Below, piece by piece: positions 26,837-35,835 of a stretch of DNA of 64,000 nucleotides. Each line of letters begins with the position of its first letter. Position 1 is the stretch's first letter. The DNA is taken from the NCBI RefSeq assembly GCF_036240795.1, contig NZ_CP108454.1:2914001-2978000 (forward strand). The letters run 5' to 3'. The notes under the pieces are model-generated. The model was not told where the DNA came from. It did no database searches and saw only the letters and a program-made list of their open reading frames with translations. The DNA is from Streptomyces sp. NBC_01268. GTDB lineage: Bacteria > Actinomycetota > Actinomycetes > Streptomycetales > Streptomycetaceae. A program made the position numbers and the translations under genes.

Positions 26837-26902
26837 TTGTTTCCCAACCCACGCCCCCTATAGTGAGTCCAGAAATCAAACGGACCCACCATAGGGGGCG
26901 TG
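26837..26902 (+). promoter_or_regulatory. Promoter with flanking 12-bp inverted repeat
   Basis: TTGTTT (26837-26842) and TATAGT (26859-26864), 16 bp apart, form a plausible sigma70-like promoter. CACGCCCCCTAT (26850-26861) and ATAGGGGGCGTG (26891-26902) are perfect 12-bp inverted repeats; the left arm overlaps the -10 box and the right arm lies 7 bp before the ATG. This resembles an operator or a 5' leader hairpin. Confidence 0.65.
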
Positions 26903-26909
26903 GCGTTCC

Positions 26910-27983
26910 ATGACCGACAAGAAGCCGCTTCCGGCCCGCCTGGCCGGCCATCCGTCCGTACGCGCGGTGCTCGCGGCGCGCGAGGCGGAGCCGTCCGCCG
27001 CACGGCCGCCCGCCGTCGTGGACGCCGCGTGGCTGCGGGAGTTGTGTCTGCGGGCGGGGGCCGACGACGCGGCGGCCGTGAGCCTCGGCCATCCCGACCT
27101 GGCCGGCGAGCGGGAGCACGCGGAGGGCGCACTGCCCGGGACGCGGACGCTCGTCTCGCTCGTCGTGCGGATGAACCGGGACGACGTGCGGTCGGCGGCC
27201 CGGAGCGTGGCCAACCACGAGTTCCACCGCGCGGGGGAGCTCGTCAACGACGCGGCCCGTACGGTCGTGCGGGAGCTCCAGGACGCCGGGTACCGGGCGG
27301 TGAACCCGTCGGCGACCTTCCCCATGGAGATGGACGCGTTCCCGGGCCGGATCTGGGTGGTGGCCCACAAGACCGTCGCCGTGGCGGCGGGGCTCGGCGT
27401 GATGGGGCTGCACCGCAACGTCATCCACCCGAAGTTCGGCAGCTTCGTCCTGCTGGCCACCGTCCTCCTGGACGCCGAGGTCTCCTCGTACGGACAGCCC
27501 CTGGACTACAACCCCTGCGTGGAGTGCAAGCTGTGCGTCGCCGCCTGCCCGGTCGGGGCGCTCTCCAAGGACGGCGACTTCGACTTCCTGGCCTGCGCGA
27601 CGCACAACTACCGCGAATTCATGGCCGGGTTCACCGACTACGTCCAGACGGTGGCCGACAGCACGGACGCCGCCGACTTCCGCTCCCGGGTGACGGACGC
27701 GGAGAACGCCTCCATGTGGCAGAGCCTCGCGTTCAAACCCAACTACAAGGCGGCTTACTGCCTTGCCGTCTGCCCGGCCGGCGAGGACGTCCTCGGACCG
27801 TACCTCGACGACCGCAAGGCCTTCATGGACACCGTCCTGCGCCCGCTCCGGGAGAAGAAGGAGACGCTGTACGTACTCCCGGGCTCGGCCGCCCAGGAGT
27901 ACGCGCGGCGCCGCTTCCCGCACAAGCCGGTGAAGGAGGTCAGCGGGGGCTGGCGGAAGCCGGCGGCGCCACCAGCGCCCTGA
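26910..27983 (+). CDS. Epoxyqueuosine reductase-like 4Fe-4S protein (357 aa)
   Basis: The ferredoxin-like cluster motif PCVECKLCVAACPVGAL (about 205-221) and a second site in YCLAVCPAGEDV (about 286-297) give a two-cluster arrangement as in QueG-type reductases. The N-terminal part lacks recognisable cobalamin-binding residues, so substrate and cofactor may differ from QueG, which finishes the tRNA nucleoside queuosine. No other queuosine genes are nearby. A promoter with a long inverted repeat lies directly upstream. The 3' end overlaps the convergent kdpC gene by 44 bp. Confidence 0.8.
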   Translation: MTDKKPLPARLAGHPSVRAVLAAREAEPSAARPPAVVDAAWLRELCLRAGADDAAAVSLGHPDLAGEREHAEGALPGTRTLVSLVVRMNRDDVRSAARSVANHEFHRAGELVNDAARTVVRELQDAGYRAVNPSATFPMEMDAFPGRIWVVAHKTVAVAAGLGVMGLHRNVIHPKFGSFVLLATVLLDAEVSSYGQPLDYNPCVECKLCVAACPVGALSKDGDFDFLACATHNYREFMAGFTDYVQTVADSTDAADFRSRVTDAENASMWQSLAFKPNYKAAYCLAVCPAGEDVLGPYLDDRKAFMDTVLRPLREKKETLYVLPGSAAQEYARRRFPHKPVKEVSGGWRKPAAPPAP

Positions 27984-28629
27984 GGGCGATGTTGAGCCGG
28001 AGGACGTTGACCCGGGGTTCGCCGATGAAGCCGAGGATGCGGCCGTCGGTGTGTTCGTCGACCAGTCGCTCGACCTTCGCGACGTCCAGCTTGTTGCGTT
28101 CGGCGACGCGGTGGACCTGGAGCTTCGCGTACTCCGGGGAGATGTGCGGGTCCAGGCCGGAGCCCGAGGAGGTGACGGCCTCGGCCGGCACGTCGGAGGG
28201 CTTCACCTTGTAGTCGGCCGTCGAGTTGTCCTTGACGACGGCGGCCTTGGCGTCGGTCACCCACTTGACCAGGTCCGCGTTGTCGCCGGAGCGGTTCGTG
28301 GCGCCGGACAGGATCAGCTCGTACCGGGTGTTGACGGAGTTGGAGCCCAGGCCGTTCGACGGGCGCGGCTGGAACCACTTGAGGTCCGGCGCCGCCGTCT
28401 CCTCGCCCTCCTTCATCGGGAGGTCGTAGGTCTGGCCGATGAGTTCCGAGCCGACGACCTTGCCGCTCGCGTCCTTGATCTCGGAGCCGTTCGCCTTGTC
28501 ATGGAAGGCCAGTTGGGCGATGCCCGTGACGGCCAGGGGGTAGAGCACGCCGCACACGACGGTGAGGACGAGCAAGGCGCGCAGGCCCGCCCAGATCAGG
28601 CGTCCGGTGCTTCCTACGGAAGTGTTCAT
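27940..28629 (-). CDS. kdpC: Potassium-transporting ATPase subunit KdpC (229 aa)
   Basis: A single N-terminal membrane helix (about 13-36) is followed by a soluble domain with YPLAVTGIAQLAF, the conserved FQPRPSNGLGSNSVNT-type segment near 95-110 and the C-terminal GLDPHISPEYAKLQVHRVAE motif, all typical of KdpC. KdpC stabilises the KdpA-KdpB complex. It lies 5 bp after kdpB. Position 28629 is the ATG; the frame remains open upstream through kdpB without meaning. No kdpDE sensor-kinase genes are present downstream in this window. Confidence 0.96.
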   Translation of the reverse strand: MNTSVGSTGRLIWAGLRALLVLTVVCGVLYPLAVTGIAQLAFHDKANGSEIKDASGKVVGSELIGQTYDLPMKEGEETAAPDLKWFQPRPSNGLGSNSVNTRYELILSGATNRSGDNADLVKWVTDAKAAVVKDNSTADYKVKPSDVPAEAVTSSGSGLDPHISPEYAKLQVHRVAERNKLDVAKVERLVDEHTDGRILGFIGEPRVNVLRLNIALRALVAPPASASPR

Positions 28630-28634
28630 GGTCG

Positions 28635-30740
28635 TCAGCCGATTCCGGGGATGAGGGAGAGGAGCAGGTCGATGATCTTGATGCCGATGAACGGGGCGAT
28701 CAGGCCGCCGAGTCCGTAGAGACCGAGGTTGCGGCGGAGCATCGAGTCGGCGCTGGAGGGGCGGTAGCGGACGCCCTTGAGGGCGAGCGGCACGAGCGCG
28801 ATGATGATCAGCGCGTTGAAGATGACGGCGGACAGGATCGCGGACTCGGGCGAGGCCAGGCCCATGATGTTGAGCTTGTCGAGCGACGGGTAGGCGACGG
28901 CGAACATCGCGGGGATGATCGCGAAGTACTTGGCGACGTCGTTGGCGATGGAGAAGGTGGTCAGCGCGCCTCGGGTGATGAGGAGTTGCTTGCCGATCTC
29001 GACGATCTCGATGAGCTTGGTCGGGTTGGAGTCGAGGTCGACCATGTTGCCGGCCTCCTTCGCGGCCGACGTGCCCGTGTTCATCGCCACGCCGACGTCG
29101 GCCTGCGCGAGGGCGGGGGCGTCGTTGGTGCCGTCGCCGGTCATCGCGACGAGCTTCCCGCCGGCCTGCTCGCGCTTGATGAGGGCCATCTTGTCCTCGG
29201 GGGTGGCCTCGGCGAGGAAGTCGTCGACACCGGCCTCCTCGGCGATGGCCTTGGCGGTCAGCGGGTTGTCGCCCGTGATCATGATCGTCTTGATGCCCAT
29301 GCGGCGCAGCTCGTCGAACCGCTCCCGCATGCCCTCCTTGACGACGTCCTTCAGGTGGATGACACCGAGGACACGCGCGCCCTGGTCGTCTTCCACAGCC
29401 ACAAGGAGCGGCGTGCCGCCGGCCTGGGAGATCGCGTCGGTGAGCACCTGGGTGTCGTCGGCGACCGTGCCGCCCTGCTCCTTCACCCATGCGACGACCG
29501 AGCCGGTCGCGCCCTTGCGCACCCTCCTGCCGTCCAGGTCCACGCCCGACATGCGGGTCTGGGCGGTGAACTCGATCCACTCGGCGTCGGCCAGCTCACC
29601 CTGGTGCCGCTCGCGCAGCCCGTACTTCTCCTTGGCGAGGACGACGATGGAGCGCCCCTCGGGGGTCTCGTCGGCGAGCGAGGAGAGCTGGGCCGCGTCG
29701 GCCAGTTCGGCCTCCGTCGTCCCGGCCACGGGGGCGAACTCGGCGGCCTGGCGGTTGCCGAGGGTGATGGTGCCGGTCTTGTCGAGCAGCAGCGTCGACA
29801 CGTCACCGGCGGCCTCGACCGCACGGCCCGACATCGCGAGGACGTTGCGCTGGACGAGCCGGTCCATGCCCGCGATGCCGATCGCGGAGAGCAGGGCGCC
29901 GATCGTCGTCGGGATGAGGCAGACCAGGAGCGCCGTCAGGACGATCATCGAGGTCTGCTTGTCGGCCCCCGCGTAGATCGCGAAGGGCTTGAGGGTGACC
30001 ACGGCGAGCAGGAAGACGATGGTGAGGGACGCCAGCAGGATGTTGAGGGCGATCTCGTTCGGGGTCTTCTGACGGGCGGCACCCTCGACCAGGTTGATCA
30101 TCCGGTCGATGAAGGTCTCGCCGGGCTTCGTCGTGATCTTGATGACGATCCGGTCGGACAGCACCTTCGTACCGCCGGTGACGGCCGACCGGTCGCCGCC
30201 GGACTCGCGGATGACGGGCGCCGACTCGCCGGTGATGGCGGACTCGTCGACGCTCGCGACACCCTCGACGACGTCGCCGTCGCCGGGGATGACGTCGCCG
30301 GCCTCGCAGACCACCAGGTCACCGATGCGCAGCTCGGTGCCCGGGACCCGCTCCTCGCTCGTGCCGGTGATCCGGCGGGCGACGGTGTCGGTCTTGGCCT
30401 TGCGCAGGGTGTCGGCCTGCGCCTTGCCGCGGCCCTCGGCCACCGCCTCCGCCAGGTTCGCGAAGACCGTGGTCAGCCACAGCCAGGCCGTGATCGCCCA
30501 GCCGAACCAGTCCCCCGGGTTCTTGATCGCGAGCCCGGTGGTGACCACCGAACCGACCAACACCACGAACATGACCGGCGACTTGACCATCACCCGCGGG
30601 TCGAGCTTCCTGATCGCGTCCGGGAAGGACTCGACCAGCTGCTTCGGATCGAACAGGCCCCCGCCGACACGTCCGGCCTCGGGCTTGTGCCCGGTGGGTG
30701 CGTCCGGGTGGGGTGCCCGGGTAGGAGTGAGGGTGCTCAT
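28635..30740 (-). CDS. kdpB: Potassium-transporting P-type ATPase subunit KdpB (701 aa)
   Basis: This is the catalytic subunit of the high-affinity K+ pump in the plasma membrane. Motifs: TGES in the actuator domain (about 175-178), phosphorylated Asp in [12 protein letters not shown] (about 325-336), [18 protein letters not shown] and [17 protein letters not shown] in the P domain. Length fits the KdpB norm (about 680-700), with a 35-residue actinobacterial N-terminal extension. The gene overlaps the kdpA stop by 4 bp (ATGA). Intact catalytic residues suggest a functional pump. Confidence 0.97.
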   Translation of the reverse strand: MSTLTPTRAPHPDAPTGHKPEAGRVGGGLFDPKQLVESFPDAIRKLDPRVMVKSPVMFVVLVGSVVTTGLAIKNPGDWFGWAITAWLWLTTVFANLAEAVAEGRGKAQADTLRKAKTDTVARRITGTSEERVPGTELRIGDLVVCEAGDVIPGDGDVVEGVASVDESAITGESAPVIRESGGDRSAVTGGTKVLSDRIVIKITTKPGETFIDRMINLVEGAARQKTPNEIALNILLASLTIVFLLAVVTLKPFAIYAGADKQTSMIVLTALLVCLIPTTIGALLSAIGIAGMDRLVQRNVLAMSGRAVEAAGDVSTLLLDKTGTITLGNRQAAEFAPVAGTTEAELADAAQLSSLADETPEGRSIVVLAKEKYGLRERHQGELADAEWIEFTAQTRMSGVDLDGRRVRKGATGSVVAWVKEQGGTVADDTQVLTDAISQAGGTPLLVAVEDDQGARVLGVIHLKDVVKEGMRERFDELRRMGIKTIMITGDNPLTAKAIAEEAGVDDFLAEATPEDKMALIKREQAGGKLVAMTGDGTNDAPALAQADVGVAMNTGTSAAKEAGNMVDLDSNPTKLIEIVEIGKQLLITRGALTTFSIANDVAKYFAIIPAMFAVAYPSLDKLNIMGLASPESAILSAVIFNALIIIALVPLALKGVRYRPSSADSMLRRNLGLYGLGGLIAPFIGIKIIDLLLSLIPGIG

Positions 30741-32401
30741 GCTGCGAGTCCTTCGGCGAGCGGGCCAAGGGCCAGGGCCGGGAAGTAGGTGAGACCGGTG
30801 ATGATCATGATCGTGCCGACGAGGAGGCCGGTGAACAGCGGCTTCTCGGTACGGAGCGTGCCCGCGGTCTCGGGGACGGGCGTCTGCTCGGCGAGCGAGC
30901 CGGCCAGCGCGAGGACGAACACCATGGGCAGGAACCGGCCGAGCAGCATCGCGATGCCGATGGTCGAGTTGAACCACTGGGTGTCGGCGTTGAGGCCGGC
31001 GAAGGCGGAGCCGTTGTTGTTGGCGCCCGAGGTGTACGCGTAGAGGATCTCGGAGAAGCCGTGCGCGCCCGAGTTGGTCATCGAGTGCGACGGGGTGTCC
31101 AGGACGAACGAGGCCGCCGTGAAGCACAGCACCAGCGCCGGCGTGATCAGGATGTAGCAGGCCGCGAACTTGATCTCCCGCGTGCCGATCTTCTTGCCCA
31201 GGTACTCCGGCGTCCGGCCGACCATCAGACCGGCGATGAACACCGCGATGACCGCCATGATCAGCATGCCGTACAGGCCGGAGCCCACACCGCCGGGCGC
31301 GATCTCGCCCAGCTGCATGCCCAGCATCGTGATCCCGCCACCGAAGCCGGTGTACGAGGAGTGGAAGGAGTTCACCGCACCGGTCGACGTGAGCGTGGTC
31401 GCCACCGCGAAGATCGACGAACCGCCGATCCCGAACCGGGTCTCCTTGCCCTCCATCGCCCCGCCCGCCAGGTCGAACGCCGGGCCGTGGTGCGCGAACT
31501 CGGTCCACATCATCAGGGCCGTGAAACCGACCCAGATCGTGGCCATCGTCGCCAGGATCGCGTACCCCTGCTTCAGGGAGCCGACCATCCGCCCGAAGGT
31601 CCGGGTCAGCGCGAACGGGATCACCAGGATCAGGTAGATCTCGAAGAGGTTGGAGAGCCCGTTGGGGTTCTCGAAGGGGTGGGCCGAGTTGGCGTTGAAG
31701 TAGCCGCCGCCGTTGGTGCCCAGCTCCTTGATGACCTCCTGCGAGGCGACCGCGCCGCCGTTCCACTGCTGCGAGCCGCCCATGAACTGCCCGACCTCGT
31801 GGATCCCGGCGAAGTTCTGGATCGCACCGCAGGCCACCAGGACGAGGGCGCCGATCACGGCGATCGGGAGCAGGATCCGGACGGTGCCGCGCACCAGGTC
31901 GGCCCAGAAGTTGCCCAGCTCACCCGTACGGGAACGGGCGAAACCACGGACCAGAGCCACCGCCACCGCGATGCCCACCGCGGCGGAGACGAAGTTCTGC
32001 ACCGCCAGGCCGCCGGTCTGCACGACGTGCCCCATGGCCTGCTCGCCGTAGTACGACTGCCAGTTGGTGTTGGCGACGAAGGACGCGGCCGTGTTGAAGG
32101 CCTGGTCCGGGTCGATCGACACGAAGCCGAGCGAGCCCGGCAGGGAGCCCTGCACCCGCTGGAGCAGGTACAGGAACAGGACGCTCACCGCGGAGAAGGC
32201 GAGCACACCGCGCAGGTACGCGGGCCAGCGCATCTCCACGTTCGGGTTGGCGCCGATGGCCTTGTAGATCCACTTCTCGGGCTTGTAGTGCTTCTCCGAG
32301 GAGTAGACGCGCGCCATGTGGTCACCGAGCGGCCGGTAGGACAGGCCGAGGGCGACGACCAGGGCGAGGAGCTGGAGGGCGCCGGCGAGGACGGGAGACA
32401 T
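30737..32401 (-). CDS. kdpA: Potassium-transporting ATPase subunit KdpA (554 aa)
   Basis: This ten-helix potassium-channel-like subunit has the selectivity-filter element [20 protein letters not shown] (about 218-237) and related Gly-rich filter loops in each of four repeats, e.g. [13 protein letters not shown] near 115. KdpA picks up K+ and passes it to KdpB. Its ATG at 32401 follows the kdpF stop by 8 bp. It is part of the continuous kdpF-A-B-C operon. Confidence 0.97.
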   Translation of the reverse strand: MSPVLAGALQLLALVVALGLSYRPLGDHMARVYSSEKHYKPEKWIYKAIGANPNVEMRWPAYLRGVLAFSAVSVLFLYLLQRVQGSLPGSLGFVSIDPDQAFNTAASFVANTNWQSYYGEQAMGHVVQTGGLAVQNFVSAAVGIAVAVALVRGFARSRTGELGNFWADLVRGTVRILLPIAVIGALVLVACGAIQNFAGIHEVGQFMGGSQQWNGGAVASQEVIKELGTNGGGYFNANSAHPFENPNGLSNLFEIYLILVIPFALTRTFGRMVGSLKQGYAILATMATIWVGFTALMMWTEFAHHGPAFDLAGGAMEGKETRFGIGGSSIFAVATTLTSTGAVNSFHSSYTGFGGGITMLGMQLGEIAPGGVGSGLYGMLIMAVIAVFIAGLMVGRTPEYLGKKIGTREIKFAACYILITPALVLCFTAASFVLDTPSHSMTNSGAHGFSEILYAYTSGANNNGSAFAGLNADTQWFNSTIGIAMLLGRFLPMVFVLALAGSLAEQTPVPETAGTLRTEKPLFTGLLVGTIMIITGLTYFPALALGPLAEGLAA

Positions 32402-32409
32402 GTCGGGGC

Positions 32410-32499
32410 TCAGAACCTCTCCGGCTTGACGAGGGCGAGGACCAGATACCCCAGGAGGGCGACGGCGACGATGAGGCCGACGACGTTCTCGGCACTCAC
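32410..32499 (-). CDS. kdpF: Potassium-transporting ATPase subunit KdpF (29 aa)
   Basis: GTG start, then [20 protein letters not shown] and ALVKPERF: a single membrane helix with the C-terminal KPERF motif, the hallmark of KdpF. This lipid-like peptide stabilises the Kdp complex. Its start overlaps the stop of a second small peptide gene (GTGA), and kdpA follows 8 bp later. Confidence 0.93.
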   Translation of the reverse strand: MSAENVVGLIVAVALLGYLVLALVKPERF

Positions 32500-32579
32500 A
32501 GCTTCGCCACCCCCTTGGCGATGAAGGCCACCACTGCGAAGACCGCGAGCGTGGTGACCACGAAGGCCAGGTCGGCCAT
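32496..32579 (-). CDS. 27-residue single-helix membrane peptide upstream of kdpF
   Basis: ATG at 32579 opens a frame reading [20 protein letters not shown] followed by AKGVAKL and TGA. It has one hydrophobic helix and a lysine-containing end, similar in design to KdpF but without KPERF. AGGAG lies about 9 bases before the ATG and the stop overlaps the kdpF start (TGA within GTGA), so it is probably the true first gene of the kdp operon and coupled to kdpF. I know no established function. It is too short for standard gene calling. Confidence 0.7.
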   Translation of the reverse strand: MADLAFVVTTLAVFAVVAFIAKGVAKL

Positions 32580-32611
32580 CGTGAGCTCCTGACGGAGAGA
32601 GCGGATGTTGC

Positions 32612-32646
32612 TGACCTGCCGAGCAAACCTCTTTTCGGACAGGTCA
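32612..32646 (-). promoter_or_regulatory. Inverted repeat upstream of the kdp operon
   Basis: TGACCTG (32612-32618) and CAGGTCA (32640-32646) are perfect inverted arms with further CCG/CGG pairing inside, 33 bp upstream of the first kdp ATG. It could be an operator for a potassium-responsive regulator or a leader hairpin. The regulator itself is not in the window. Confidence 0.4.
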
Positions 32647-32744
32647 CAGCCGCCGTTGACGGGCCCCTAACGCCGCCGGGGGTGCTCTTGACGCATCCTC
32701 TACGCGACTTCCGGCCGGGCCCTGCGCATCGCGCTCGGCGCCGG

Positions 32745-33091
32745 TCAGCGCGCGGCGAGCTCCACGCCCAGCCAGGCTGCGCCGAGCCCGGCGGCGATGC
32801 TCCCGAGGACGTTGGCCACCGCGTAGAACCGGGCGCCCGACTCGTACAGCTTCACCGTCTCGTACGAGAAGGTCGAGTACGTCGTGAGCGCCCCGCACAG
32901 GCCCGTGCCGAGGAGCAGTCCCATGCGGGCGGACGCGACGCCGGCGAGGAGACCCAGGATGAGGGAGCCGACGACGTTGACGGCGAAGGTCCCCCAGGGG
33001 AAGACCGAGTCGTGACGGGCCTGGACGGCGCGGTCGGTGAGGTAGCGCAGGGGCGCGCCGACGGTGGCGCCCAGGACGACGAGCAGCCAGT

Positions 33092-33095
<4 letters not shown>
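32745..33095 (-). CDS. crcB: Fluoride channel subunit CrcB/Fluc (116 aa)
   Basis: Four helices with the Fluc motifs: [14 protein letters not shown] at the N terminus, [14 protein letters not shown] in helix 2 and the broken helix [15 protein letters not shown] (about 72-86), whose Phe and Thr/Ser residues line the fluoride path. Fluc channels export F- from the cytoplasm. The ATG overlaps the stop of the DUF190 gene (ATGA). With the second crcB it likely forms a heterodimeric channel. Confidence 0.95.
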
Positions 33096-33588
<493 letters not shown>

Positions 33589-33592
<4 letters not shown>

Positions 33593-34011
33593 CGCTGCCT
33601 CCCCGCCGGTACGACGCGGGCGGCGGCCCGGGCCGCGGTGACGCCCGCCCACACCGCGGCGAGCGCGGTCAGCGCGGTCGCGGCCATGTACAGCAGCCCG
33701 CGCGTGATGTCCCCGGCGGCCAGCAGGCGCTGGGTGTCCAGGGAGTAGGTGGAGAAGGTGGTGAAGCCACCGCAGACTCCGGTGCCGAGGAAGGGGCGCA
33801 GGAGCGGGTGCGGCGGGGTGAGGCTCTCGGTGGCGAACACCATGATCACGCCGAGGAGCGCGCAGCCGGCCGCGTTGACGGTGAGGATCGTCCAGGGAAA
33901 CGCACCGGCCGGTGTCGGCCAGGCGAGCGTCGCCGCGTACCGGGCGGAGGCACCGAGCGCGCCGCCCGCGGCAACCACGCCGACGACCGGAAGCTGCGCG
34001 CGGAATCCCAT
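33589..34011 (-). CDS. crcB: Fluoride channel subunit CrcB/Fluc, second copy (140 aa)
   Basis: Four helices; [33 protein letters not shown] and [20 protein letters not shown] are the Fluc signatures. This paralog opens the operon crcB-DUF190-crcB. Gram-positive bacteria usually use two different small Fluc proteins to build one channel, which fits this pair. I searched the upstream sequence by eye for a fluoride riboswitch and saw no convincing one. Confidence 0.94.
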
Positions 34012-34363
34012 GGGACCAGGTTAGGCGCTGAGGGCGCATGGACCCGGATGCGGGCGCGTCCGCGCAGCTCACGGCGGGTACGCAGGTCTGCGGATGAAGC
34101 GAGGCGCACAGGCACGGTCCCCGGCCTGGGGCATTAACCGGAGCCCGGCCCGTGCAGCCTCGGAAGTGATGGTCCGGGCCAGGCCGCGCACGGGTCAAAG
34201 GCGGTCCGGCGAGTCTGTCAGATCCCCCCGCGGGGTATGGCGGTGGTCCGGCCACCATCCGGCGGCCCAGACGGGTGCCGGGTACACCTCGTCCTGGCGG
34301 CGCCGAACCGCGACCTTTGAGGGGCAGCTGGAGGGAGCTGCGCAACCGTCGGTCAGGAGTGTC
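34012..34363. other. 352-bp intergenic region, no gene supported
   Basis: The region separates divergent crcB and the transposase-like gene. It holds the promoters of both but no tRNA, long repeat or convincing small gene. No terminal inverted repeats that would mark the left end of an insertion sequence were visible. Confidence 0.6.
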
Positions 34364-35590
34364 GTGAGTACATCCGTCGCAACCAGGTTCAGGACCGTCA
34401 CCGCGCCCCGGGACGCGGCGGACGAGGACGTCTACGGCGAGTTGTGCGCCGCGCTCTTCTCCGCCTTCCCGCGCCGCGACCAGCGGATCAAGGCCGAGCA
34501 GTATCTGCGCGGGCTGCTGACCGCGCAGGGCCGCAAGTCCATCCGCAACATCGCCGCCCAGATCGGCGGACCGGCCGCGGAGCAGAGCCTGCACCACTTC
34601 ATCTCCAGCTCCACGTGGGACTGGCGGCCGATGCGGGCCGAGCTGGCCCGGTTCCTGCAGCAGAACAACGGGCCGCAGGCATGGGTGGTGCGCCCGATGC
34701 CGATACCGAAGGCCGGCGACCACTCGGTCGGTGTCGACCGCCGCTTCGATCCGGAGCGCGGCCAGGTCTTCCGCGGACAGCAGGCCTTCGGAGTGTGGTT
34801 CGCCTCCGAGGAGCTGAGCGTCCCCGTCAACTGGCGTCTCTTCCTGCCGGACCCCTGGGTCAAGGACCGCACGCGGCGCGACCGTGCGGAGGTACCCGAG
34901 GGTGCGGCGGAGGAGACGCTGGAGGAGTGCGCGGTCAACGCGGCGCTCGACACAGCCCGCTGGCCGGAGGTGACCCGCAAGCCGCTGCTGCTCGACATCC
35001 GCGGCGGTGCGGGCCGGGCGGCCCTGCACCGGCTCGCCGTGGCCGGCGTGCCGGTGGTGGCCCGGATCGGCACCGGCTGCCGGCTGACCGTCGCGGACCG
35101 CTCGCTGCCCGGCTTCGGCGCGGGCCCGCTGACGGCGCAGCAGATCCTCGAGTCCCTCAAGGGGCTGCGGCGCCCGGTGAGCTGGGTGGACTCGGCGGCC
35201 GGGGTGCGCACCTCCCGGACCTCGCTCGCGACAGCGGTACGGGTCACGCTGCCCGTGCCGGCCGGGGAGCGGCAGCGCCCGCTGCTGCTGCTCGGCGAGT
35301 GGGACGACCCGCGGCGGGCCCCGGCCCGGCTGTGGATCACGGACCTGACCGGCTCGGCGGTCGGCCCGCTGCTGCGGCTGACGAAGCTGTCGCGCCGGGT
35401 GGAGCGGGACTTCCGCGCGGTCGGCGAGGGCGCGGGCCTGCGGGACTTCGTGGGCCGCTCGTTCCGCGGCTGGCACCGCCACATCACGCTCGCCTCCGCC
35501 GCCCACGCGGCGACCGTCCTCGCCCCCGGCTGGAACACGGCCGCCGCACCGACGGCGTACGGGCAGGTGCAGGGCCGCTCGGCGGGCTGA
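34364..35590 (+). CDS. IS701-family transposase homolog, probably inactive/domesticated (408 aa)
   Basis: The N-terminal half has the IS701-type opening ([20 protein letters not shown], then [20 protein letters not shown]) and the catalytic region is recognisable: [16 protein letters not shown] mirrors the SVGVxRQYxGxxG segment, and [15 protein letters not shown] with [10 protein letters not shown] mirrors the block holding the catalytic Glu. The first catalytic Asp, normally in a LVIDETGFxKxG context, is replaced ([15 protein letters not shown]), so transposition chemistry should be impossible. The GTG start at 34364 has AGGAG four bases upstream. No terminal inverted repeats or target duplications were found. 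The frame is intact, arguing for retention as a cellular protein. Confidence 0.82.
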   Translation: MSTSVATRFRTVTAPRDAADEDVYGELCAALFSAFPRRDQRIKAEQYLRGLLTAQGRKSIRNIAAQIGGPAAEQSLHHFISSSTWDWRPMRAELARFLQQNNGPQAWVVRPMPIPKAGDHSVGVDRRFDPERGQVFRGQQAFGVWFASEELSVPVNWRLFLPDPWVKDRTRRDRAEVPEGAAEETLEECAVNAALDTARWPEVTRKPLLLDIRGGAGRAALHRLAVAGVPVVARIGTGCRLTVADRSLPGFGAGPLTAQQILESLKGLRRPVSWVDSAAGVRTSRTSLATAVRVTLPVPAGERQRPLLLLGEWDDPRRAPARLWITDLTGSAVGPLLRLTKLSRRVERDFRAVGEGAGLRDFVGRSFRGWHRHITLASAAHAATVLAPGWNTAAAPTAYGQVQGRSAG

Positions 35591-35596
35591 CGGCGC

Positions 35597-35620
35597 GGGC
35601 CCGGGCGACTGCCCGGGCCC
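35597..35620. terminator. 10-bp hairpin after the transposase-like gene
   Basis: Arms 35597-35606 and 35611-35620 are perfect with a GACT tetraloop, 7 bp after the stop. It lies between convergent genes, so it may act on both. The following 35621-35835 holds degenerate CGGCCTCGGC-type repeats and no gene. Confidence 0.75.
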
Positions 35621-35835
35621 CGACGGCCGTCCGCCTCCCCGTCCGGCCGACCGCCTCCCCGTCCGGCGGCCCGGCACCCCGGGCGCGGGTCACCGGGCGG
35701 GGTGCGTTCCTCCGGGTCACCGGGCAGGGCGTCACGCGCCCCCGGCGCCACGGCCTCGGCACCACGCTCCCGCGCCGCGGCCTCGGCGTCACACCCCGGC
35801 CTCACGGCCTCGGCGCCACGCCCTCGGCCTCGTCC

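Noticed and set aside
34012..34140. Fluoride riboswitch before crcB
   Set aside because: I looked for the conserved pseudoknot pattern in the upstream minus strand and saw no match good enough to report.
34094..34363. Longer N terminus of the transposase-like protein
   Set aside because: The extension is basic and low in hydrophobic pattern, without a ribosome-binding site; GTG 34364 has one and begins the homologous part.
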